Assembly: GCF_001641125.1 (NCBI RefSeq) | Contig: NZ_LWLP01000001.1 | Coordinates: 4,189,623 to 4,253,622, forward strand | Origin: Arthrobacter sp. OY3WO11 | Lineage (GTDB): Bacteria > Actinomycetota > Actinomycetes > Actinomycetales > Micrococcaceae | Reading direction: 5' to 3' | DNA: 64,000 nucleotides | Part shown: piece by piece, positions 17,172 through 25,428 of the stretch | How positions within the stretch are numbered: position 1 is the stretch's first letter | Layout: each line of letters opens with the position of its first letter | Notes under the pieces: model-generated | The model's input: the letters and a program-made list of their open reading frames with translations, nothing else | What the model was told of the DNA's origin: nothing | The model's database searches: none | Made by a program: the position numbers and the translations under genes

Positions 17172-17926
17172 ACGGCCAGCCGGTGAACAGCCTGATGCCG
17201 CCCCCTCCGGTGCCGGGATTTCCCGGCGGCACTGCAGTCAGCAGGCTCCGGGTGTATGACTGGGAATCCGCCGACGGTCTGTGCGGCGGCTCCCCGCACC
17301 TCCACACGGTGTCCTCCGAGGCGTACGTGGTCACGGCCGGCGCGGGAGAGGTACACACCATTTCGATGGCAGGCGTCCAGCAACACCGGCTGGCAGCCGG
17401 ATCCCTGGTGTGGTTCAGTCCCGGCACCGTCCACCGGCTGGTGAACGCGGGCGGCCTCGCGCTCAATGTGATCATGTCCAACGCTGGGCTGCCCGAGGCC
17501 GGAGACGCCGTCCTGACGTTTCCCCGCCGCATCCTCCAGGACCCGGCACTGTACGCGGCGAACGCCGTCCTGCCCCGGGATGCGGACGAAAGTGACGTTG
17601 CAGGGGCAGCGCGGAGACGGCGCGACCTCGCCCTGGAAGGATACGCCGAACTGCATACATCCGTGTTGCGGGACGGCACTCCGGCGCTCCAGGAGTTCCA
17701 CCGCGCGGCCGCCCGCCTGGTCCGCCCGCGCATCGGGCACTGGAAGGATCTCTGGTCAGCCAACGTCCAGAGCCAGGTAAAGGAAACCGAGCGAGCACTC
17801 CGCGATCTGGCAGACGGCTCAGCCACGACATTGGCGGGCGCAGCAGTAGCCAGTGCCGAAGAGCGCGCGGGCGAGGGGTTTGGCATGTGCGGGCGCCTCA
17901 CCACGTGGGAGGATGCCCGGCTGTGA
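17168..17926 (+). CDS. Cupin domain protein
   Basis: A 252-residue protein. Residues 30-105 form a cupin barrel: SPHLHTVSSEAYVVTAGAGE (motif 1, with HxH and the glutamate) and LVWFSPGTVHRLVNAGGL (motif 2). The C-terminal half is a helical, Arg/Glu-rich region without a family I recognise. It probably binds a metal and a small sugar-derived molecule; an enzymatic or a sensing role is possible. I set the start at 17168 where ATG overlaps the upstream TGA; the longer frame upstream runs over the DUF6807 gene. Its end overlaps the GTG of the regulator gene (GTGA). Confidence 0.8.
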   Translation: MNGQPVNSLMPPPPVPGFPGGTAVSRLRVYDWESADGLCGGSPHLHTVSSEAYVVTAGAGEVHTISMAGVQQHRLAAGSLVWFSPGTVHRLVNAGGLALNVIMSNAGLPEAGDAVLTFPRRILQDPALYAANAVLPRDADESDVAGAARRRRDLALEGYAELHTSVLRDGTPALQEFHRAAARLVRPRIGHWKDLWSANVQSQVKETERALRDLADGSATTLAGAAVASAEERAGEGFGMCGRLTTWEDARL

Positions 17927-18969
17927 CACAATCCCCCGCCGAGGCCCGGCCGCCTGCCCGCGCAGCCACGATCTACGAGGTGGCGCGGCTGGCCGGCGTC
18001 TCGCACCAGACTGTCTCCCGGTACATGGCTGACCGCACCAAGCTCAGGGCCTCCACATCGGAGAAAGTGGAACAGGCCATGGCGGAACTGAACTACTCGC
18101 CCAACCTCACCGCCCGTTCGCTGCGGACCAAGGCTGCATACCGGCTCCTGGCGCTGGTGCCCGGATCCTCGCCGTACTTTCCATCCCGGATGCTCAACGG
18201 CGCGGCCGCAACAGCCCGGGAAGCCGGATACCACCTGGACGTCGTCGCCCTGGAAGGGGCCGGTCCGGAGCGGACGGAGCGGCTCCGCCGGATCCTGGAC
18301 GGCGGGCCTTTTGCGGGGGCCCTGTCCTTCGTGCCCATTTCCGGGACGGACCTCCTCCAGGCGCAGGAACGGATCCCCGTGGTGGTGGCCGGAGAGTATG
18401 ACGACAAGATGCGTGGCCAGGGCCGTATTTCGGACGGCTCTGCGGCGCAGGCCATCGTGGAGCACCTTGCTGGCCTGGGCCACCGGCGGATCGCCCACAT
18501 CGCGGGCCCGCAGGAATGGCCCGCGGCCCGCAACCGCCTTGCCGTTTACCGCAAGGCCGTGCACGACGCCGGGCTGGAGGACGGCGGGGTGGCCGAAGCG
18601 GAGTGGAGCGCAGCCTCCGGATACGCCGCCGCGAAGGCACTCCTGGCCCATCCCTCCTTCACTGCCATCTTTGCCGCGAACGACCACCTGGCCATCGGGG
18701 CCATCCGGGCCCTCCACGACCAGGGCCTCCAGGTTCCCGCCGATATCAGCGTCGTCGGATGGGACGACCATCCAGAATCCGCGTTCCTGGTCCCGTCCCT
18801 GACCACCGTCCACATGGACCTGGAGGCCCAGGGCAGCCGCACCATGGAGCAACTGCTGGCCGCGCTGAACCCGGGAAGCACGCCCCCTCCTGAGCCCGGC
18901 CCCGCGGGCATGCGGCTGGTCCTGCGGGAATCCTCGGGGCCCGCCCCCAACCAAGGCCAGGCAGACTAG
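17923..18969 (+). CDS. LacI family transcriptional regulator
   Basis: A 348-residue repressor with a GTG start that overlaps the cupin stop. The N-terminal helix-turn-helix is typical: ATIYEVARLAGVSHQTVSRY, then LNYSPNLTARSLRTK, the hinge leading to the periplasmic-binding-like effector domain (GHRRIAHIAGPQEWPAARNR, and TAIFAANDHLAIGAIRALHD). It is the last gene of the operon it probably controls, through the 36-bp palindrome over the promoter at 15045-15080. The effector is likely a sugar or sugar-like substrate of the operon. Confidence 0.92.
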   Translation: MTQSPAEARPPARAATIYEVARLAGVSHQTVSRYMADRTKLRASTSEKVEQAMAELNYSPNLTARSLRTKAAYRLLALVPGSSPYFPSRMLNGAAATAREAGYHLDVVALEGAGPERTERLRRILDGGPFAGALSFVPISGTDLLQAQERIPVVVAGEYDDKMRGQGRISDGSAAQAIVEHLAGLGHRRIAHIAGPQEWPAARNRLAVYRKAVHDAGLEDGGVAEAEWSAASGYAAAKALLAHPSFTAIFAANDHLAIGAIRALHDQGLQVPADISVVGWDDHPESAFLVPSLTTVHMDLEAQGSRTMEQLLAALNPGSTPPPEPGPAGMRLVLRESSGPAPNQGQAD

Positions 18970-18978
18970 TCTGGAACC

Positions 18979-19461
18979 ATGAACGTGGACGAAACCAACC
19001 TTCCCGGCCTGGGCCGGCGCAAGGATTTCATGACCGCCTCAGGCCGCCGGATCGGCGTAGTGGAGCGGCGCGAGGGCCAGACCGAACTCATCGTCTCGGC
19101 CTGGGATGATCCGGACACCTGCCAGGCATCCATACCCCTCACCACCGAGGAAGCAGCCACCCTCGGCAATCTCCTGGGCGGGCAGCACCTGGCCATGAAA
19201 CTCACAGAGGAGCACAAGGACGTCCCGGGAATCGTCACCCGGCAGTTCTCAATCGCTCCCGGTTCCCCTTTCCAGAACCAGCCCATGGGCAAGGCCTGCA
19301 TCCGTACCCGGTGCGGTGTCTCCATTGTGGCGATCATGCGCGAGGGCGAGGTGCTCCCGTCGCCGGGACCCGACGTCGTGCTTCACTCCGGTGACCTGCT
19401 GGTGGCAGTCGGTACCCAGGAAGGCCTCGACGCGGCGGCCGATATCCTGCGTCGCGGATAA
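18979..19461 (+). CDS. TrkA-C domain regulatory subunit of a cation/proton antiporter (KhtT-like)
   Basis: A 160-residue cytoplasmic protein. The second half is a TrkA-C (RCK-C) domain: CGVSIVAIMREGEVLPSPGPDVVLHSGDLLVAVGT. The first half resembles the N-terminal part of KhtT-like regulatory subunits. Such proteins bind nucleotides and open or close a partner CPA2 antiporter. The partner is the next gene, starting six bases downstream. It begins ten bases after the LacI gene, but is probably functionally separate. Confidence 0.88.
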   Translation: MNVDETNLPGLGRRKDFMTASGRRIGVVERREGQTELIVSAWDDPDTCQASIPLTTEEAATLGNLLGGQHLAMKLTEEHKDVPGIVTRQFSIAPGSPFQNQPMGKACIRTRCGVSIVAIMREGEVLPSPGPDVVLHSGDLLVAVGTQEGLDAAADILRRG

Positions 19462-19467
19462 GTCGGC

Positions 19468-20646
19468 ATGGACCCCCTGGCCCTGACCCTCATTGAACTG
19501 GGGGCCGTTGTGTTCTGCCTTGGCCTGTTGGCCAGGCTGGCCGGACGGGTCGGAATGTCCCCCATCCCGCTCTACCTTCTGGGCGGACTCGCTTTCGGCG
19601 CCGGCGGCATCGTCAAGCTCGACGGCATGAAGGAATTTGCGCACGTCTCCGGTGAAATCGGAGTGATCCTGCTGCTGCTTATGCTCGGCCTGGAATATAC
19701 GGCCACGGAGCTTTTCACAGGACTGCGACGCTCCTGGCAGGGCGGCGTGCTGGACCTGGTCCTGAACTTCCTGCCCGGTGCTGCGCTGGCCTACCTGCTG
19801 GGCTGGGGCGGGGTGGGAGCCATGGTGCTGGGCGGCGTCACCTATATCTCATCCTCGGGAATTGCGGCCAAAGTCATCACCGACCTGGGCCGGATAGGCA
19901 ACCGGGAAACACCGGTAGTGCTGTCCATCCTGGTGTTCGAGGACCTGGCCATGGCCGTCTATCTTCCCGTGCTGACCACCATCCTGGCCGGAGTCAGTTT
20001 CCTCGGCGGGCTCACCAGTGTGGGCATCGCGCTGGCCGTCGTGAGTGTAGTGCTGATGGTGGCGCTGCGGCACGGCCACCACGTGTCCAAGGCCGTTCAC
20101 AGCGAGAACTCGGAAGTGTTCCTCCTGAACGTGCTGGGCGCCGCGCTGCTGGTGGCGGGGATAGCCTCGGCCATGCAGGTTTCCGCCGCGGTGGGAGCGT
20201 TCCTGCTCGGCATCGCAATTTCAGGCGCGACGGCGCACAACGCGACCCGCATCCTCGAGCCCCTGCGGGACCTGTTTGCCGCGATCTTCTTTGTCGCGTT
20301 CGGACTCAATACTGATCCCACATCCATCCCGCCGGTCCTTGGCTGGGCCCTGGTGCTGGCCGTCATCACGGCCGCCACCAAAATGGCGACGGGCATCTGG
20401 GCGGCCAAACGCGCCGGCATTGCGCTGCCCGGCCGCCTGCGCGCCGGAGCCACGCTGATCGCACGCGGTGAATTCTCCATCGTGATTGCGGGGCTGGCAG
20501 TTGCTTCCGGGGCGGTCCCCGGCGAACTGGCCGCCCTTGCAACCGCGTACGTCCTGCTGATGGCGGTCGTGGGTCCGCTGGCGGCCCGGTTTGTGGGGCC
20601 CGTAAGGGCTGCCCGGCCACCCGCAGGCGTGGCCGCCACAGCCTGA
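19468..20646 (+). CDS. Cation:proton antiporter, CPA2 family (KhtU-like)
   Basis: A 392-residue membrane protein with 12 or so helices and the Na_H_Exchanger fold. GEIGVILLLLMLGLEYT and YISSSGIAAKVITDLGRIGNRETP correspond to the conserved helix 3 and helix 4/5 region of KefB/KhtU proteins, and RAGATLIARGEFSIVIAGLAV to the ARGEFS motif near the C-terminus. It lacks the large C-terminal TrkA-N domain of KefB, which fits gating by the separate upstream subunit. Likely exports K+ (or another monovalent cation) for H+. Confidence 0.9.
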   Translation: MDPLALTLIELGAVVFCLGLLARLAGRVGMSPIPLYLLGGLAFGAGGIVKLDGMKEFAHVSGEIGVILLLLMLGLEYTATELFTGLRRSWQGGVLDLVLNFLPGAALAYLLGWGGVGAMVLGGVTYISSSGIAAKVITDLGRIGNRETPVVLSILVFEDLAMAVYLPVLTTILAGVSFLGGLTSVGIALAVVSVVLMVALRHGHHVSKAVHSENSEVFLLNVLGAALLVAGIASAMQVSAAVGAFLLGIAISGATAHNATRILEPLRDLFAAIFFVAFGLNTDPTSIPPVLGWALVLAVITAATKMATGIWAAKRAGIALPGRLRAGATLIARGEFSIVIAGLAVASGAVPGELAALATAYVLLMAVVGPLAARFVGPVRAARPPAGVAATA

Positions 20647-20693
20647 GGCCTCGGCTGCCCTGCGTGGGCTCGGGCAGGGCGCCGCCCAGCCTG

Positions 20694-21269
20694 CTAGATC
20701 TCCGTGCGGTGGAAGTTCAGGTGGCTGCGGCTTGCTGTAGGACCACGCTGGCCCTGGTAGCGGTTGCCGTACTCGCCCGAGCCGTAGGGATGTTCCGCAG
20801 AGGACGTCAGCCGGAAGAAGCACAGCTGGCCGATCTTCATGCCCGGCCACAGCTTGATGGGCAGGGTGGCCATGTTGGACAGTTCCAGGGTCACGTGGCC
20901 CGAGAAGCCCGGATCGATAAAGCCGGCCGTGGAGTGGGTCAAGAGGCCCAGCCGGCCCAGGGAGGACTTGCCTTCCAGGCGCGCCGCGATGTCGTCCGGC
21001 AGCGTGACAGTCTCGTACGTGGACCCCAGGACGAACTCGCCCGGGTGCAGGATGAACGATTCATTCGGCTCTACTTCCACGAGCCGCGTAAGCTCCGGCT
21101 GTTCCTCGGCCGGGTCGATGTGGGCGTACTTGTGGTTATCGAACAGGCGGAAGAACTTGTCGATCCGGACGTCCACGGACGACGGCTGGACCATCGCCGG
21201 ATCGTACGGCTCGAGCACGATCCGCTGGGAGTCTATTTCGGCACGAATATCGCGGTCAGAGATCAGCAC
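20694..21269 (-). CDS. dcd: dCTP deaminase (probably bifunctional)
   Basis: A 191-residue enzyme that deaminates dCTP; the mycobacterial homologue also hydrolyses the dUTP formed, giving dUMP for dTMP synthesis. The start is GTG 21269 (MLISDRDIRAEIDS). Conserved parts are VDVRIDKFFRLFDN, EFVLGSTYETVTLP, SSLGRLGLLTHSTAGFIDPG with the active-site glycine/aspartate region, and the C-terminal YQGQRGPTASRS. It closely follows the Mycobacterium-type sequence, so dCTP deaminase/dUTPase is likely. Single gene, convergent with the antiporter gene. Confidence 0.95.
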   Translation of the reverse strand: MLISDRDIRAEIDSQRIVLEPYDPAMVQPSSVDVRIDKFFRLFDNHKYAHIDPAEEQPELTRLVEVEPNESFILHPGEFVLGSTYETVTLPDDIAARLEGKSSLGRLGLLTHSTAGFIDPGFSGHVTLELSNMATLPIKLWPGMKIGQLCFFRLTSSAEHPYGSGEYGNRYQGQRGPTASRSHLNFHRTEI

Positions 21270-21415
21270 CGTCCCAAATTACCGTATGGCCCCTCCTGAG
21301 CAGTTATCCACAGCAACATTTTTTCGTTGTTGCTGAGCGTTCGTGGGGCTACTGTTACAGCAGTGATTCAGGCGCCGGATGGTCTCCCGGATGGCCCAAC
21401 AGAGCTGGGGATGTT

Positions 21416-23176
21416 GTGAATAGATTGGCCGCGCCCTCTTTTATTGGCGTGCTCGTAGCTTTAGCGCTGCTCTCCTCATCGACGGGCGCGCCCCCGGTCC
21501 CGGCTGCAGGGCCGCCAGTGGGCACGACAGGGCCCAGCAGCGTCGCCCTGGGTGCTTCGGCCATAACCGACCGCGCCGGGTCCCCTTCCGGCGCGGGCTC
21601 CGGCGGGTCCCTGCTCGCCCCCGCCGTCGAACCGGACATTCGGCCGGCATCACCCACGGAACCCCTGGCGACGGAGCCAGTGGCGACGGAACCAGTGAGC
21701 ACGGAACCCCTGGCACCCGCCCCCGCAACCAGCCCGTCCGCCGGCACCGTTGAGGATGCCCCCGAGCCCGCGGCACCGGCACCCGTTCCGGCCTCCGAAG
21801 AGCCTGCAGCCGACGTTCCTTCCATACCTCCCCTCTGGGCACCGGACGAGGAACTTGCCTCCCCCCCGGCGTCCCGCCAGGCGGCTCCGGAATCCCTGGT
21901 GGCCGCTCCCGCACCGGAAGCCCTCATCCCGGACAGCAACGCAGCCGCCATCCTCACGGTGTTCAACCGGATTAACGAGTACCGGGCATCCAAGGGCCTG
22001 AACCCCGTGAAGTACAACGCAACAGTGGCGGGACTGGCACAGGAATGGTCGGACAGCATCGCATCCCGCGAGGTCATCGAGCACCGCGCCAGTTTCTGGA
22101 CGGACCAGCGCGCCCTGAGTCCCAACAACGGTGCCGGTGAGGTCATCGCCATCCGCACGGACCGGGACGCGGCGCTGCTGGTGGAATGGTGGAAAGGCTC
22201 GCCCGGCCACAACGCCATGCTGCTCGATCCGCGCTTCAACGTCATGGGGGCCGGGATCAGCTATACGGACCGCACGTACAAGATCTGGGGCGTGGTGAAC
22301 TTCTTCGGCTACACCACCCTCCCCGCCGGCACCACCGATTCCCCCGGCGGAACCGGCTCGAGCACACCCTTCCCGGCGCCGCCGCCCACCATGTGCGACG
22401 CCCCGGTACGGCACATGCCGCCCACTCTTGACCTCTCCGCCGCGGCTATCAAGGGGCCCGGAGATTTGGTGACCGTCGATTCTTCCGGCCAGCTCCTGGC
22501 ACGCGCAGCCACCGGCGCGCGCACGTTTGAGGCGTCCAAGGCAATCGGCTCAGGTTTTGCCGGCGCCAAGGAAGTGTTCACCACCGACTGGGACCGGGAC
22601 GGCGCCTACGACCTCGTCACGCAGTGGAGCAGCGGCACCCTGACCCTCCACCGCGGCATTGCCGCCGGCGGATTCCAGCCGCCCGCCACCCTGGGAAGCG
22701 GAGGGTGGGAAACCCTTACCCTCGCCGTGGGCGGATGGTGCGCCAACAACAGGCTCCCCCAGCTTCTGGCCCTGGACGGGACGGGGAACCTCTACCTGTA
22801 TCCGAACAAGGGCCTGGGCGACCTCTCCGCACGGACATTCGTCGGCTCAATCGGCGCCGCCCGGAAGCTGTCCATGGTGGATTACGACGCCGACGGATTC
22901 CAGGACATCCTGGCGCTCCGGGGCGACGGATCAGTCCAGCTGCACCGCGGCTGGGGCACCACCGCACTGCGCGCGGAAGCCAGGGCCACGGTGGCTACCG
23001 GCTGGGGAGACGTCACGGGCATCAGGCCGCTGCGGGACGTTACCGGACTGAACTCCACCGGGCTGGCCTTGCGACGGGCATCCGACGTTGTGCAGTACTG
23101 GGACCTGACCTCCGGAAGCCTCGCGTCGCCGTCGAACATTCCCGGCCCGTGGGCCGGGCAACGGCTGGCGCAGTAG
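21416..23176 (+). CDS. Secreted CAP-domain protein with FG-GAP-like C-terminal region
   Basis: A 586-residue protein starting at GTG 21416 with a short signal peptide (MNRLAAPSFIGVLVALALLSSS). Residues 25-175 are a Pro/Ala/Glu-rich stalk with degenerate TEP repeats (TEPLATEPVATEPVSTEPL). Residues about 180-300 form a CAP/SCP domain with FNRINEYRASKGLNPVKYNA, EHRASFW, and EWWKGSPGHNAMLLDPRFNV. The C-terminal 250 residues contain calcium-binding-like repeats, DWDRDGAYDLVT and DYDADGFQDILALRGDG, of the VCBS/FG-GAP type. It is likely a surface or secreted protein; bacterial CAP proteins have been linked to varied functions. Confidence 0.88.
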   Translation: MNRLAAPSFIGVLVALALLSSSTGAPPVPAAGPPVGTTGPSSVALGASAITDRAGSPSGAGSGGSLLAPAVEPDIRPASPTEPLATEPVATEPVSTEPLAPAPATSPSAGTVEDAPEPAAPAPVPASEEPAADVPSIPPLWAPDEELASPPASRQAAPESLVAAPAPEALIPDSNAAAILTVFNRINEYRASKGLNPVKYNATVAGLAQEWSDSIASREVIEHRASFWTDQRALSPNNGAGEVIAIRTDRDAALLVEWWKGSPGHNAMLLDPRFNVMGAGISYTDRTYKIWGVVNFFGYTTLPAGTTDSPGGTGSSTPFPAPPPTMCDAPVRHMPPTLDLSAAAIKGPGDLVTVDSSGQLLARAATGARTFEASKAIGSGFAGAKEVFTTDWDRDGAYDLVTQWSSGTLTLHRGIAAGGFQPPATLGSGGWETLTLAVGGWCANNRLPQLLALDGTGNLYLYPNKGLGDLSARTFVGSIGAARKLSMVDYDADGFQDILALRGDGSVQLHRGWGTTALRAEARATVATGWGDVTGIRPLRDVTGLNSTGLALRRASDVVQYWDLTSGSLASPSNIPGPWAGQRLAQ

Positions 23177-23234
23177 CCGCGCAGCCGCAGTAGGCGCGTT
23201 AAGCATGTCCGCCCCGGATGGCGGAGGCGCACTG

Positions 23235-23714
23235 TTATATGGCCGGCTGGAGCTCCAGGACATCCTTGAGCCGTTCGAGCTGGGCCACCTCGGTGCAGAG
23301 GCTCCGTTGAAGCATGCTGTTCAGGAATCCGATCCGGTTGAGGAACCTGAGCCTGTGCAGGACGCCGGCCGTTCCTTCCGCCCGGGCCTCAAGGGCAAAC
23401 CTGACGCGCGTTCCTGCCGCCTCCGTACTGAGGTAGTACCCGCCCGAACGGTGGGCCGGCCCGGAAATGGCCTGGAACTGGATTTCTGCTCCCGGCCTGG
23501 CGTGGGTGATTTCCAGCTCCGCCGGGATGCTCAGCCCGGACCGTCCGGCCACCATCTTCCGGTACACCGCGCCCTTGGAGGCCGATGCGCCCTGCAGCAG
23601 CTTGACGCTGCGCACCGAGTCGCGCCAGAGCGGAAGGTTGGTCGCATCAAGCAGGAACAGATACACGGCCATGGCATCCCGCCGGATGAGGACCTCGTGT
23701 TCTGCGAATGCCAT
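23235..23714 (-). CDS. SRPBCC family protein
   Basis: A 159-residue protein of the START/Bet v1-like SRPBCC fold. The opening FAEHEVLIRRDAMAVYLFLLDATNLPLWRDSVRSV is the polyketide-cyclase/dehydrase-type N-terminal strand and helix; YYLSTEAAGTRVRFALEARA matches the middle strands, and a long C-terminal helix follows. It binds a hydrophobic ligand in a cavity; no specific ligand can be named. It stands alone, converging with the CAP gene. Confidence 0.8.
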   Translation of the reverse strand: MAFAEHEVLIRRDAMAVYLFLLDATNLPLWRDSVRSVKLLQGASASKGAVYRKMVAGRSGLSIPAELEITHARPGAEIQFQAISGPAHRSGGYYLSTEAAGTRVRFALEARAEGTAGVLHRLRFLNRIGFLNSMLQRSLCTEVAQLERLKDVLELQPAI

Positions 23715-23953
23715 GGGGATCTTTCTGTGGTTGAGGTCAGCTGCCGCAGTAGCTGCAATCCCCCCGGCCCCGCAGCTACCCGGTTCAGGTTAGCCAGCGC
23801 TCCGCAGGCCTACCTAGCCACGGCAGGCGGCGTTATTGAAGAGTTACTGGATGACGCGCCTGCAACCGGGACACGGGCGGCGTGCAGGGTGTGTGGGCAG
23901 GGCAGGCAAAGTTCTGCGCTAAGCTATGTTCTGCCCCTCCACGGCGGGGCAGC

Positions 23954-24027
23954 GCGGCTGTAGCTCAATGGTAGAGCGCTAGCTTCCCAAGCTTGATACG
24001 CGGGTTCGATTCCCGTCAGCCGCTCCA
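23954..24027 (+). tRNA. tRNA-Gly (anticodon CCC)
   Basis: Complete cloverleaf: acceptor GCGGCTG pairs with CAGCCGC, D arm GCTC/GAGC, anticodon arm CTAGC-TTCCCAA-GCTTG giving anticodon CCC, T arm GCGGG-TTCGATT-CCCGT, discriminator T and an encoded CCA. The second base pair of the anticodon stem is T-T, a mismatch; the rest is regular. The isoacceptor reads GGG. Confidence 0.95.
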
Positions 24028-24130
24028 CTGCTTGCAGCGGGACAGAAGACAAGCCACCCCGGGGCCATTAGGTACCAGCGTGTATGGTCAGAAGTCAGGA
24101 ACCTCTTCGGTTCCGCTACAGGAGCAATTC

Positions 24131-24271
24131 ATGGCTGACAAGTCCCCGCGTCAAACAGCATCCAAAAAATCCGGCAAGTCCATCAAGGAAAAGCGGGCCG
24201 ACAAGAAGGCCGCTTCCGCCCCCGCCAGCTCCCTGGACATAACCTCCAGCAAGGCCGCCAAAAAGAAGTGA
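24131..24271 (+). CDS. Small basic hypothetical protein
   Basis: A 46-residue, strongly basic protein (MADKSPRQTASKKSGK, ending SSKAAKKK) with about a third lysine or arginine. An ACAGGAG ribosome site lies seven bases before the ATG. It shows no family that I can name; similar tiny Lys-rich proteins occur in Arthrobacter relatives and might bind nucleic acid. Its stop overlaps the GTG start of the next gene (GTGA), so its translation may drive that of the carboxyethylornithine synthase gene. Confidence 0.7.
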   Translation: MADKSPRQTASKKSGKSIKEKRADKKAASAPASSLDITSSKAAKKK

Positions 24272-25422
24272 CGGGGCCGCAGAATAGACTGACCCTCGGC
24301 GTCCTGGCCTCAACTAAGAAGCCCGATGAGCGCCGGCTCCCCATCCACCCGCTGCATTTCGAGCGCATCGCACCCGAAATCCGCGAACACATCATCCTGG
24401 AAACTGGCTACGGCGAGCGGCTGGGCGTCTCGGACGAACACCTCTCGCCTTTGGTGGGCAGGATGGCCGGCAGGGAGGCGCTGCTGGCGGAGGCCGACGT
24501 CGTCCTCCTGCCCAAGCCGCAGCCGGAAGACCTCGCCGACATGCGGGACGGCCAGGTCCTCTGGGGCTGGCCGCACTGCGTCCAGGACCGCGCTATCACC
24601 CAGCTGGCCATCGACAAGAAGCTCACGCTGATCGCCTTTGAGGCCATGAACCACTGGGCCAGCGATGGCGGCTTTGGACTGCACGTGTTCCACAAGAACA
24701 ACGAACTCGCAGGGTACTGCTCCGTGCTGCACGCCCTCGCGCTGACGGGATCCACCGGCGACTACGGCCGGAGGCTCAGCGCCACGGTCATCGGCTTCGG
24801 CGCAACGGCCCGGGGCGCCGTCACCGCCTTGAACGCCCACGGGATCCATGACGTCCAGGTGCTGACCAACCGGGGCGTGGCCGCCGTCGGGGCGCCGATC
24901 CACTCGGTGAACATCGTCCAGTTTGACCACGACGACGAAGCCCCCTTCCTGAGCCAGGTCATCAGCGAGCGTGGCCGGGTACCGCTGGCGCCGTTCCTGG
25001 CCGAGAGCGACATCGTGGTCAACTGCACCCTGCAGGATCCCAACAGCCCGCTGACGTACCTGCGGACGGAGGACCTGGCGGCCTTCAGCCCCGGGAGCCT
25101 CATTGTGGATGTTTCGTGCGACGAGGGCATGGGTTTCAGCTGGGCACGGTCCACCACCTTCGCCGACCCCATCTTCACGGTGGGCGACCACATCAACTAC
25201 TACGCCGTGGACCACAGCCCGTCCTACCTCTGGAACTCCGCCAGCTGGGAAATCAGCCAGGCTCTGCTGCCGTTCCTGGAAACCGTCGTCAGCGGCCCCG
25301 GGGCGTGGGACGGCAACGAGACCATCGCCCGTGCCATCGAGATCCGCGACGGCGTCATCCGCAACAAGGACGTCCTGGAGTTCCAGAAGCGCGAAGAGGC
25401 GTACCCGCACCTCGCCCTGTAG
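24268..25422 (+). CDS. ceo: N5-(carboxyethyl)ornithine synthase
   Basis: A 384-residue NADPH-dependent reductive condensing enzyme of the alanine dehydrogenase-like family. The family joins pyruvate to the side-chain amine of ornithine (and lysine). It starts with TLGVLASTKKPDERRLPIHP, which carries the conserved KKPDERR segment. Later come VVLLPKPQPEDL, HCVQDRAITQLAID, FEAMNHWASDG and the dinucleotide region SATVIGFGATARGAVTAL. GTG 24268 is the start because it overlaps the small-protein stop. The physiological role in Actinobacteria is not settled. Confidence 0.85.
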   Translation: MTGPQNRLTLGVLASTKKPDERRLPIHPLHFERIAPEIREHIILETGYGERLGVSDEHLSPLVGRMAGREALLAEADVVLLPKPQPEDLADMRDGQVLWGWPHCVQDRAITQLAIDKKLTLIAFEAMNHWASDGGFGLHVFHKNNELAGYCSVLHALALTGSTGDYGRRLSATVIGFGATARGAVTALNAHGIHDVQVLTNRGVAAVGAPIHSVNIVQFDHDDEAPFLSQVISERGRVPLAPFLAESDIVVNCTLQDPNSPLTYLRTEDLAAFSPGSLIVDVSCDEGMGFSWARSTTFADPIFTVGDHINYYAVDHSPSYLWNSASWEISQALLPFLETVVSGPGAWDGNETIARAIEIRDGVIRNKDVLEFQKREEAYPHLAL

Positions 25423-25428
25423 CCCGGG

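Noticed and set aside
17017..18954. A 645-codon open frame opposite the cupin and LacI genes
   Set aside because: Antisense shadow of two well-supported genes; no ribosome site or family.
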